Part shown: piece by piece, positions 1-6,060 of the stretch | How positions within the stretch are numbered: the first letter of the stretch is position 1 | Layout: the number at the start of each line of letters is the position of its first letter | Assembly: GCA_028726925.1 (NCBI GenBank) | Contig: JAQYPI010000002.1 | Location: 1 to 6,196 of the forward strand | Direction: 5' to 3' | DNA from: Caryophanales bacterium | GTDB lineage: Bacteria; Bacillota_I; Bacilli_A; RFN20; CAG-826 | Length of the DNA stretch: 6,196 nt | Translations under genes and position numbers: made by a program | The notes under the pieces: generated by a model | What the model was told of the DNA's origin: nothing | Seen by the model: only the letters and a program-made list of their open reading frames with translations | Database searches by the model: none

Positions 1-1
1 A

Positions 2-232
2 TTTAGCATCGCGAAAGAGCCCTCCTATTCCATCGAGGAGCTCGCCTTGCCCCCGGGAACGGGGCAGGCCGATCCCCTCAAGCATCATCCCCTCGCTTCA
101 TTGAAGGCCGGTAAACCCAAGCGCGTGGTCGTCTCGATCTACGCGGAAGGGTGGGACACCGCCTTCGTCGAAAGCGCCTCTTACGGGGCCTTCACCCTCA
201 CGCTCAGCTTCGGCGCCCTCCAGCGCGCCTGA
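2..232 (+). CDS. C-terminal end of a probable secreted beta-rich surface protein (5' partial)
   Basis: The reading frame is open from the window's left edge to the TGA at 230-232, so this is the last 76 codons of a longer gene. A TTG at 47 could be read as a start, but the frame continues upstream of it and nothing ribosome-binding-like precedes it. The visible end has alternating hydrophobic residues followed by IYAEGWDT (about 137-160) and a final FTLTLSFGAL strand. From memory, a 'V-x-I-[YW]-x-E-G-W-D ... F-x-L-x-L-x-F' ending is common in exported Bacillota proteins with SipW-dependent signal peptides (TasA/camelysin-like and related hypotheticals). A SipW-type peptidase three genes downstream fits, so this may be one of its substrates, located outside the membrane. 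The N-terminus that would carry the signal peptide is outside the window. The gene lies 10 bases before the AAA+ gene. Reading frame certain; function moderate to low confidence. Confidence 0.6.
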   Translation, partial: FSIAKEPSYSIEELALPPGTGQADPLKHHPLASLKAGKPKRVVVSIYAEGWDTAFVESASYGAFTLTLSFGALQRA

Positions 233-238
233 AAGGAG
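233..238 (+). promoter_or_regulatory. Ribosome binding site for the AAA+ gene
   Basis: AAGGAG lies in the 10-base gap between the upstream stop and the ATG at 243. The four-base spacing is a little short, but no better start exists nearby. There is no room for an independent promoter here, which supports co-transcription with the upstream gene. Confidence 0.7.
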
Positions 239-242
239 AAAC

Positions 243-1796
243 ATGGCAAATTACTTCCAATACCTCAAGGAATTCCTAAGCGCCTTCTTTAGCAACTTCG
301 GGCAATTCTTCGCGGACACCTTCGGCTACCCCTGGAGCAAGGTCCCGGGCGAATTCTACGACTATAATTCCCTCCTTTCCGCCTATAGCGAGGGCTTCGG
401 GTTCTGGGGATGGTTCTTCTACGTTCTCTTCCTCTTGCTCTTCATCGGCTTGCTCGGTGGGATCGTGTTCTTCATCGTGATCTTCGTCCGCAAATACGTG
501 AAATTCTATAAAAAGCAAGTTTCCGTCGAGAAGATGCAGGAACAGATCGAGAACCTCAATTACGAGCTCTACCAAGCCCTCACCGAGAAGGACCGCATCC
601 TTGGCCTCCATTTCGAGGGCGTCGCCGGCAAGGCGCCTGCCACCCCGGCAACGGAAGAAGGCGAGAAAACCGAAGAGGAAGCCAAGGACGCGCATCTTGA
701 GACCCGTTTCCCGCGCCTTACCCTTGTTGATTCCCGTTACGAGACCCCGCTTCCCCCGACGGAGCTCCCGCCCGACGCGCAGAACATCTCCCTCGTCGGC
801 ATCTGCGAGAGGTTCCGCAATTTCGCTTGTTCCCAGATGGGCCTTTTCTACACCCCCGAGGTCGTGCGTCAGTTCTTCGCCGCGATGGGCACGGGCAAGA
901 TCATCATTCTCGAAGGTATCTCCGGTACCGGTAAAACCTCGCTCCCCTATTGCCTTGGCCGCTTCTTCAAGCACAACACCGCCATCTGCTCCGTCCAGCC
1001 TTCTTGGCATGACCGTTCCGAGTTACTTGGCTACTACAACGACTTCACCCACAAATTCACCGAGACCGAATTCCTCCGCGCGATTTACGAAGCGACCTAC
1101 CGCGACGACATCAACCTCGTCGTTCTCGACGAAATGAACCTCGCCCGTATCGAGTACTATTTCGCCGAATTCCTCTCCATCATGGAAATGCCGAACGTCA
1201 ACGAATGGAACATCAACCTCGTCGCCGCCCCGGCCGAGAACGACCCGAAGCACCTCCGCGACGGGCGCTTGCTCATCCCGCAGAACGTGTGGTTCGTCGG
1301 CACCGCGAACAACGACGACTCAACCTTCACGATCACCGACAAGGTCTATGACCGCGCGATGTCCCTCTTCTTCGATAACAAAGGCCGCGCTTTCGAAGCC
1401 CCGTTCACGGACGCTCTTCCCATCCCCTACCATTACTTCAAATCCCTCTTCGACCAAGCGATGGTCGATCACCCCCTCTCCGAGACGACGCTTGCGAAAT
1501 TCCAGGAACTCGACGCCTTCGTCATCGACCATTTCAAACTCGCCTTCGGTAACCGTATCATGAAGCAGCTCGGGCTTTTCGTCCCGTGCTACGTCGGCTG
1601 CGGCGGAACCGAGCTCGAGGCCGTCGACTACGTCTTCTGCTCCAAGATCCTCAAGAAATTCGAGGTCTTGAACGTCGGCTTCCTCCGCGATGAATTGCTC
1701 GCTTTGGACAAGGAACTCATCCGCCTCTTCGGCAAGGGCGAGTTCGCTCTTTCCCACAAGAAGATCAAGGGATTCCTCAAGCAATCCCAGCAATAA
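243..1796 (+). CDS. Membrane-anchored McrB-like AAA+ ATPase
   Basis: This 517-residue protein has an aromatic-rich N-terminus (1-52), one long or hairpin hydrophobic segment (about 53-82), a short charged helical stretch (about 92-118), a Pro/Glu-rich linker (about 126-180) and an AAA+ module. Visible motifs are Walker A GISGTGKT (225-232), Walker B VVLDEMN (Asp296, Glu297), a sensor-1-like GTANND (353-358) and KVYDRA with a candidate arginine finger Arg371. The SWHDRSELLGYYN stretch between Walker A and B is typical of McrB-family motors, which in known systems form GTP- or ATP-driven hexamers that drive a partner nuclease. The McrB N-terminal DNA-recognition domain is absent and replaced by the membrane segment, so the motor probably sits at the cytoplasmic face of the membrane. 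The downstream DUF2357-like gene is the expected partner family. The choice of nucleotide (ATP or GTP) cannot be read from the sequence. AAA+ and membrane calls are firm; the biological role is unknown. Confidence 0.9.
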   Translation: MANYFQYLKEFLSAFFSNFGQFFADTFGYPWSKVPGEFYDYNSLLSAYSEGFGFWGWFFYVLFLLLFIGLLGGIVFFIVIFVRKYVKFYKKQVSVEKMQEQIENLNYELYQALTEKDRILGLHFEGVAGKAPATPATEEGEKTEEEAKDAHLETRFPRLTLVDSRYETPLPPTELPPDAQNISLVGICERFRNFACSQMGLFYTPEVVRQFFAAMGTGKIIILEGISGTGKTSLPYCLGRFFKHNTAICSVQPSWHDRSELLGYYNDFTHKFTETEFLRAIYEATYRDDINLVVLDEMNLARIEYYFAEFLSIMEMPNVNEWNINLVAAPAENDPKHLRDGRLLIPQNVWFVGTANNDDSTFTITDKVYDRAMSLFFDNKGRAFEAPFTDALPIPYHYFKSLFDQAMVDHPLSETTLAKFQELDAFVIDHFKLAFGNRIMKQLGLFVPCYVGCGGTELEAVDYVFCSKILKKFEVLNVGFLRDELLALDKELIRLFGKGEFALSHKKIKGFLKQSQQ

Positions 1797-1799
1797 AGG
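1795..1799 (+). promoter_or_regulatory. Weak ribosome binding site for the DUF2357-like gene
   Basis: AAAGG overlaps the TAA stop of the AAA+ gene, 10 bases before the ATG at 1810. It is the weakest site in the cluster, so translation of the second gene may rely on ribosomes finishing the first, which would link the amounts of the two proteins. That coupling is inference. Confidence 0.4.
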
Positions 1800-1809
1800 C
1801 AACTGACCC

Positions 1810-3483
1810 ATGGACGAGAAGCGGAACCAAGGAACCGAGACCAAGACCCTCGAGAAGGCCGAGAAGGCCTACCTTTCCCGTGCGCGTGCCCTTGCCGGTC
1901 AAAGCGCTTCTTTTGCGACCTTGAAGGCGACCCTCCGGAACGCGGGCAAGACCAAGCTCAGCCAGAAGCAGCGCAAGGAAATCAAGGCTTATGACGACGC
2001 CTTCATCGTGGCTCTCGAGGATGGCTTCTCCGCGATCGATTCCATCATCCTGAACCCCCGTTCCTTCATCCGCGAATTGCCCGAGCTCGTCGATGCCGGA
2101 CGGGCCAAGAAGATCAATAGCCAAAGCGTCTCGCACCTTGCGAGCCACACGCAGTACGTATACGAAGTCAAAGACAACGGGGACGTCACCCCGATGAAGA
2201 TTTTGACCGTCAATAGCGAGGTCGACTTCCAGATCTACGAGAACCGCTTCGTCTGGAGCCTCATCAACAAGGCGGCCCTCTTCATCGAGAAGCGTTACCA
2301 ATACATCAAGGAACATGGCGAAACCTTCGATTCCGAGGTCTTGATCCTCCATAACGAGACCGAGATCGGCGGGGCGCGTTACGAAGTCGACACGCGCGTC
2401 AAGATGTCGACGCCGAGCCTCGACGAAGGGAACGCGGACCATAACAAAGAGCTTTTGGTCCGTTTGTCGCGCCTGCGCGAGCGCGCTTCCTATTACCGGA
2501 AATCCTCTTTCGCGGAGGCGATGGTTGGGGCCAAGCCCGTGAGCAACCCCATCCACATGACGAACATGATCGTCAAGGAACCCCATTACCACGCCTGTTA
2601 CGAGCTTTGGAACTTCCTTGATTCCTACACCGAGCTCGGCGTTCATTTCGACATCCAGGAGACGGAGCAGGAATTCACCGAGCAAGATTTCGACGACTTC
2701 TACACCTTGCTTTCTAGCGAGGTGTGTTCCCTCCATTCGACCCTCATCGAGAAGCGCGAGCTCAAGGAGCCGCGCGTGAAGGAGAAATCCCTTGAGCCCA
2801 AGGTCGTCTTCTCTCTTGAAGACGAGACGTTCGAGGACGGTAAATACCTTTACGAGCAATTCCCCGATGGCCTCCCAAGCCGGGAACAGATGGTTGCCTC
2901 TTCTTATTCCGATTCCTTCCCGACCTTCGAGGCGGCGAAGGCCGAGCGCCTCGCTCTTGAAGAGCGCTTCCGCGACTACGCGGGCAAGAAGAACCTGACG
3001 GACATGGCCATCGAAGAAGCCAAGGCGCGCGAAGTCGCGAAAATCGCGATGGAACGCAAGAAAAAAGCCGAGGAGGAAAAGCGCCTCCGTCAGGAAGAGG
3101 AAGCTCGTGCGAAAGCCGAGGCGGAACGCAAGCAAAAGGCGATTCAAAAAGCTCTCGATGCCATCGCGGCCTCTCAGAAAGCCATGGAGGAAGAACGCCT
3201 CCGCAGGGCCAGGAAAGCCGCGCGCATCAAGGCCCTCATGGATGCCGGTTACGACCCCTACGCCTACGTCCGCACCGCGGAACAGAAAGCATCTCTTGAC
3301 GCGGAAGTCGGGCCGCTACTCACCCCTGTTGAAGACGTCGAGATGCAGGAAGAGGAAGGGCCCTACCTCATGCCGGGGGACAAGAAGCGCATCGTCCGCC
3401 GCATCTACAAGACCCGTGACGGTCGCATCCTCACCAAGCGCGAGCTCGAGGAATTCCTGAAGCGCAAGGGAGAGCAGGAATGA
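1810..3483 (+). CDS. DUF2357-like protein with long charged coiled coil, no visible nuclease
   Basis: The protein has 557 residues and no signal peptide or membrane segment. Its N-terminal third is helical and basic. A DUF2357-like core follows: ENRFVW at 144-149 matches the hallmark 'ENRFV' helix start of that family, and a later stretch (NPIHMTNM ... PHYHACYELWNFL, about nt 2548-2616) resembles its conserved 'p.Y.....lW..l' part. DUF2357 proteins are usual partners of McrB-like AAA+ motors and typically carry a PD-(D/E)XK nuclease C-terminally. Here that position holds an Ala/Glu/Lys/Arg-rich coiled coil (about 373-477), then an acidic stretch and a basic tail (521-557); I see no D-x(n)-ExK or DAKYK-like motif. 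It is probably the adaptor or effector of the adjacent motor. The start is the first ATG after the upstream stop and the stop overlaps the next start. The DUF2357 link rests on motif recall and is moderate; the coiled coil is clear. Confidence 0.75.
   Translation: MDEKRNQGTETKTLEKAEKAYLSRARALAGQSASFATLKATLRNAGKTKLSQKQRKEIKAYDDAFIVALEDGFSAIDSIILNPRSFIRELPELVDAGRAKKINSQSVSHLASHTQYVYEVKDNGDVTPMKILTVNSEVDFQIYENRFVWSLINKAALFIEKRYQYIKEHGETFDSEVLILHNETEIGGARYEVDTRVKMSTPSLDEGNADHNKELLVRLSRLRERASYYRKSSFAEAMVGAKPVSNPIHMTNMIVKEPHYHACYELWNFLDSYTELGVHFDIQETEQEFTEQDFDDFYTLLSSEVCSLHSTLIEKRELKEPRVKEKSLEPKVVFSLEDETFEDGKYLYEQFPDGLPSREQMVASSYSDSFPTFEAAKAERLALEERFRDYAGKKNLTDMAIEEAKAREVAKIAMERKKKAEEEKRLRQEEEARAKAEAERKQKAIQKALDAIAASQKAMEEERLRRARKAARIKALMDAGYDPYAYVRTAEQKASLDAEVGPLLTPVEDVEMQEEEGPYLMPGDKKRIVRRIYKTRDGRILTKRELEEFLKRKGEQE
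3466..3473 (+). promoter_or_regulatory. Ribosome binding site for the signal peptidase gene
   Basis: AAGGGAGA lies inside the end of the DUF2357-like gene, about seven bases before the ATG at 3480. The start and the upstream TGA share the ATGA overlap at 3480-3483, a classic translational-coupling arrangement that settles this start. Confidence 0.7.
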
Positions 3484-4424
3484 ACGGGAAGAAAGCCCTT
3501 TCCATCGGAATCGACGTTCTTCTCGGGGGCGTGAGTTTGTTTCTCGCCTATTGCTTCGTGTCCATGATGATCTCGACCACCAAGCCCGAGAATTACGGGG
3601 CTCCCATGCTCTTTAACCGGACTCTCCTATACGTCGTCACCGACTCGATGGCGGAGGATACCTCTTCTCAGGTCACCCCCGAGCAAAAAGAGGAGGAAGA
3701 CCGCGTCGGATCCTCCTTCGCCATCGGCCACATCGAGCCGGGCGAAGGCATCATCATCGAGAAGAGGCCTTACGAAGAAATCGCGGTAGGCGACGTCATC
3801 ACCTTCTATTACGATTCCCTCGGGGCTCTCGATACCCACCGCGTGATGGAAATCGACCCACCAAGCGAGCTCAACGGGAACGTCTTCGTGTTCCACACCC
3901 GCGGGGACAACCTCCATTCCCAGTTCGGGAATTGGGACGTCTCGACCCGTGACGACCCCGTGAAGCAAGACCAGGTACTCGGCGTTGTCACCTCCCAAAG
4001 CGCGTTCCTCGGCGGGGTGCTCAAATTCGTCTCCCCAAGCGTCCCAGACGGATGCGCCGCCTGGTTCGTGCCGTTGCTCATCCTCGTCCCCATCTCGGCG
4101 ATCGCGGCCTCGACCATCGTTCAGGCCGTGAAAGAATCGAAAGCTGAGAAAGCCGAGCTCGACGCGGAAATCGCCGCGGCGATGGAAAAGGATGGTAAAG
4201 ATCCAACGGATGAGGCTTCTAGGTTGCTTTACGAAGAAAAGATCGCCTATAAGCGCGAATTACGCCTCGAGATGGAAAAGGCGAAAGCCCGAGAAAGAAA
4301 GCGCCTGTCCAAGAAAGGACAAGCCAAAGAAGACGCCCTGCGCGTCGAGATCGAGAAAGAAAAGGCCCGCCTGCGCGCGGAAATAAATAAACAAGGAGGA
4401 TTCGACCATGAGAATCAGGAATAG
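3480..4424 (+). CDS. SipW-type signal peptidase I with coiled-coil C-terminal tail
   Basis: This 314-residue membrane protease would remove signal peptides from exported proteins on the outer side of the membrane. A first membrane helix spans about 7-31. The nucleophile is Ser56 in VVTDSM. His120 in GDVITF...DTHRV is the second catalytic residue; a histidine where bacterial enzymes have lysine defines the SipW/ER/archaeal type. TRGDNLHSQ (140-148) matches the conserved 'T-x-G-D-x-N' region, and VLGVV follows. A second membrane helix lies at about 193-214. Two things are unusual. About 25 mostly charged residues (58-84) separate Ser56 from the IEPGEGIIIEK strand, which normally follows almost directly. 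After the second helix, residues 218-310 form a highly charged Lys/Glu/Arg/Ala helical tail, making it much longer than the roughly 190-residue B. subtilis SipW. SipW itself matures TasA and TapA of the biofilm matrix; here the likely substrate is the upstream protein. I leave the symbol empty because orthology is not shown. Confidence 0.88.
   Translation: MNGKKALSIGIDVLLGGVSLFLAYCFVSMMISTTKPENYGAPMLFNRTLLYVVTDSMAEDTSSQVTPEQKEEEDRVGSSFAIGHIEPGEGIIIEKRPYEEIAVGDVITFYYDSLGALDTHRVMEIDPPSELNGNVFVFHTRGDNLHSQFGNWDVSTRDDPVKQDQVLGVVTSQSAFLGGVLKFVSPSVPDGCAAWFVPLLILVPISAIAASTIVQAVKESKAEKAELDAEIAAAMEKDGKDPTDEASRLLYEEKIAYKRELRLEMEKAKARERKRLSKKGQAKEDALRVEIEKEKARLRAEINKQGGFDHENQE
4393..4400 (+). promoter_or_regulatory. 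Strong ribosome binding site for the EAL gene
   Basis: AAGGAGGA sits within the last codons of the signal peptidase gene, seven bases before the ATG at 4408, directly after an AT-rich patch (about 4381-4392) that stands out in this GC-rich region. It fixes the start of the EAL gene and implies it can be translated efficiently by itself despite the 17-base overlap. Confidence 0.8.
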
Positions 4425-6060
4425 CCGCCTCGGGAACACGATCGAGGCCAAGAAGAAAGTCAACCTCATCGCGATGGGCGTCATCGGCGTCCTCGTGTTT
4501 GGCATCCTCGTCGCCGAGGTCGTCGGCCTCATCGCGGCCTTCACCAACGAAGGAACCTCCAAAAACGTCCTCCGAGTCCTTTGGATGGGGATCGGGCTTT
4601 TCGCGACCCTCCTCCTATCGGGGGGCTTCTTCCTCCTTTGGATCCTCCGCGTCCGCCTCAACCGCAAATACCGCTGGGCGATGTCCCTCTTCGGCACCGA
4701 GGACGTCGGCATCCTCGACGAAAACGCCTTCGCTCTCAAGGCCGGCAAGCGTCTGCTTGCCCTCCGCAAGAAAGACGGCAAGCACGCCTTCTTCCGCCAC
4801 AAGACCGCCTTCGTCGTCTCGATGGGCGTGCGCTCGGTCCGTGGGATCGACGCGACCGTCTCCTCCTCTTCCCTTCACGCGATGAACCTCGCGATCTGCG
4901 AATGCCTCGAGCAAGCCTATGGTCGCAGCGACATCCTCTTCGGGGCGAGCGAGCGCGGCCATTTCCTCCTTTACATCGAGATCGAGGAAGACCAGGCCGC
5001 GAGCATGAAAGAAGCCCTCACCCGGTTCGCCGACGAGATGGTCGAGACCTTCGACGCACGCGGGGACTTGCCCCCCATCGCCGTCCTCTTCGGGGCGGCC
5101 GAGGCGAATTTCCCCCGCGACGACATCGAGTCGACCATGGCCCACGCGGACTTCGCCCTCGCCCATAACGCCGGCAACCGCCTGAGCGGGGACTTCCAGG
5201 TCTATGACGCCCAGATGGTCAAGGAAGAGGCGGGCCGTCGCTCCCTTGACGAAGAAGTCGGCCGCGCCATCGAAAACGAAGAATTCCAGATCTATTATCA
5301 GGCCAAGTGGGACGTCAAGAACGCCCGCTTCTACGGGGCCGAGGCCCTCATCCGCTGGAAGCACCCGACCCGCGGCGTCCTCCCGCCCACCTCGTTCATC
5401 CCTTATTGCGAATCTTCCTCCAAGATCGTCGAGATCGACCATTACGTGTTCGACCGCGTCTGCCGCGACCTCGCGGAATGGAACCAGGAAGGCAAGCGCA
5501 AGATCGTCGTGTCCGTGAACCTTTCCCGTCGCACCGTCTACGACCCGAACCTCTTGCCCTTCCTTGAGGAAACGCTCGCGAAATACCGCGTCTCGCCCTC
5601 TCAATTCGAGATCGAGCTCACGGAATCCCTCGCCGCCCAGAACGTCGTCTTCATCTCCGCGATCATCCGCCGCATCCGCGCCCTTGGCTTCACGACCTCC
5701 ATGGACGACTTCGGCGTTGGCTATAGCTCCCTTTCCTCCCTCAAGAACATCCCCTTCAACGTCCTCAAGATCGACAAATCCTTCATCGACGACATCGAAA
5801 TCGACGCCCGCAGCGCCTCGATGGTCCATTCGATCATCGATCTCGTCCACGCCCTTGGGATGCATGTCATCGCAGAAGGCGTCGAGACGCACCGCCAGGT
5901 CGAGATCCTCGGGTCCCTTGGGCTCGATGCGATCCAGGGCTACTACTACTGCCGCCCGTTAGAGGCCACGCGCTTCTCCCAATTCCTCGAGAACAACATC
6001 TTCGAGCCGCGCAAGAAGGCGGAAAAGAAGGAGGTTTACAATGATCCTACTCGTCGGTGA
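4408..6060 (+). CDS. Membrane protein with degenerate GGDEF and intact EAL domain (probable c-di-GMP phosphodiesterase)
   Basis: The 550-residue protein probably hydrolyses cyclic di-GMP to pGpG on the cytoplasmic side of the membrane. Two membrane helices (about 20-45 and 54-80) joined by a short loop leave almost no outside sensor. A GGDEF-fold region follows (about 100-268): its end, ADFALAHNAGNRLSGDFQVYD-like, fits the family, but the active-site position reads GASERGHF (179-186) instead of GGDEF, so it cannot be a normal cyclase. The EAL domain (about 278-525) keeps every catalytic signature I can check: EALIRW (Glu312), NLS (Asn371), ELTES (Glu403, Glu406), DDFGVGYSSL (Asp433, Asp434), LKIDK (Lys454), AEGVET (Glu490, Glu493) and QGYYYCRPL (from 510). 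The degenerate GGDEF may bind a nucleotide and regulate the EAL domain, as known in other hybrid proteins. It overlaps the peptidase gene by 17 bases and the next gene by 20. Catalytic call strong; the regulatory idea is inference. Confidence 0.93.
   Translation: MRIRNSRLGNTIEAKKKVNLIAMGVIGVLVFGILVAEVVGLIAAFTNEGTSKNVLRVLWMGIGLFATLLLSGGFFLLWILRVRLNRKYRWAMSLFGTEDVGILDENAFALKAGKRLLALRKKDGKHAFFRHKTAFVVSMGVRSVRGIDATVSSSSLHAMNLAICECLEQAYGRSDILFGASERGHFLLYIEIEEDQAASMKEALTRFADEMVETFDARGDLPPIAVLFGAAEANFPRDDIESTMAHADFALAHNAGNRLSGDFQVYDAQMVKEEAGRRSLDEEVGRAIENEEFQIYYQAKWDVKNARFYGAEALIRWKHPTRGVLPPTSFIPYCESSSKIVEIDHYVFDRVCRDLAEWNQEGKRKIVVSVNLSRRTVYDPNLLPFLEETLAKYRVSPSQFEIELTESLAAQNVVFISAIIRRIRALGFTTSMDDFGVGYSSLSSLKNIPFNVLKIDKSFIDDIEIDARSASMVHSIIDLVHALGMHVIAEGVETHRQVEILGSLGLDAIQGYYYCRPLEATRFSQFLENNIFEPRKKAEKKEVYNDPTRR
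6028..6034 (+). promoter_or_regulatory. Strong ribosome binding site for the last, partial gene
   Basis: AAGGAGG lies inside the end of the EAL gene, six bases before the ATG at 6041. This near-consensus site is the main evidence that 6041 is a genuine start despite the 20-base overlap. Confidence 0.75.

Noticed and set aside
47..232. A complete small gene starting at the TTG at 47
   Set aside because: The frame is open upstream to the window edge and there is no ribosome binding site before the TTG, so it is better read as the end of a longer gene.
1797..1809. Possible promoter or terminator between the AAA+ and DUF2357-like genes
   Set aside because: Thirteen bases with no hairpin or -10-like element are too short for either.
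1852..1869. Tandem repeat of GAGAAGGCC
   Set aside because: Two copies of nine bases encode a Glu-Lys-Ala repeat in a helical stretch; this is coding composition, not a regulatory repeat.
1777..3147. A 456-codon open frame on the minus strand opposite the DUF2357-like gene
   Set aside because: It is a by-product of strong C/G third-position bias in the plus-strand gene. Its Leu/Glu/Val/Arg-rich translation shows no family motif, it has no visible ribosome binding site, and the plus-strand protein has recognisable domains and fits the operon.
243..3483. A standard McrBC restriction system
   Set aside because: The motor has no DNA-recognition domain and the partner no visible nuclease motif, and the context is a peptidase and a c-di-GMP gene. 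A derived defence role is not excluded, but calling it McrBC would overstate the evidence.
4615..5892. A 425-codon open frame on the minus strand opposite the EAL gene
   Set aside because: It lies antisense to a gene with a complete set of EAL motifs; its composition (Asp/Val/Gly/Glu-rich) is that of a codon-bias shadow.
4408..6060. A dual-function cyclase/phosphodiesterase
   Set aside because: The GGDEF signature is lost (GASERGHF), so diguanylate cyclase activity is not supported; only the EAL half looks catalytic.
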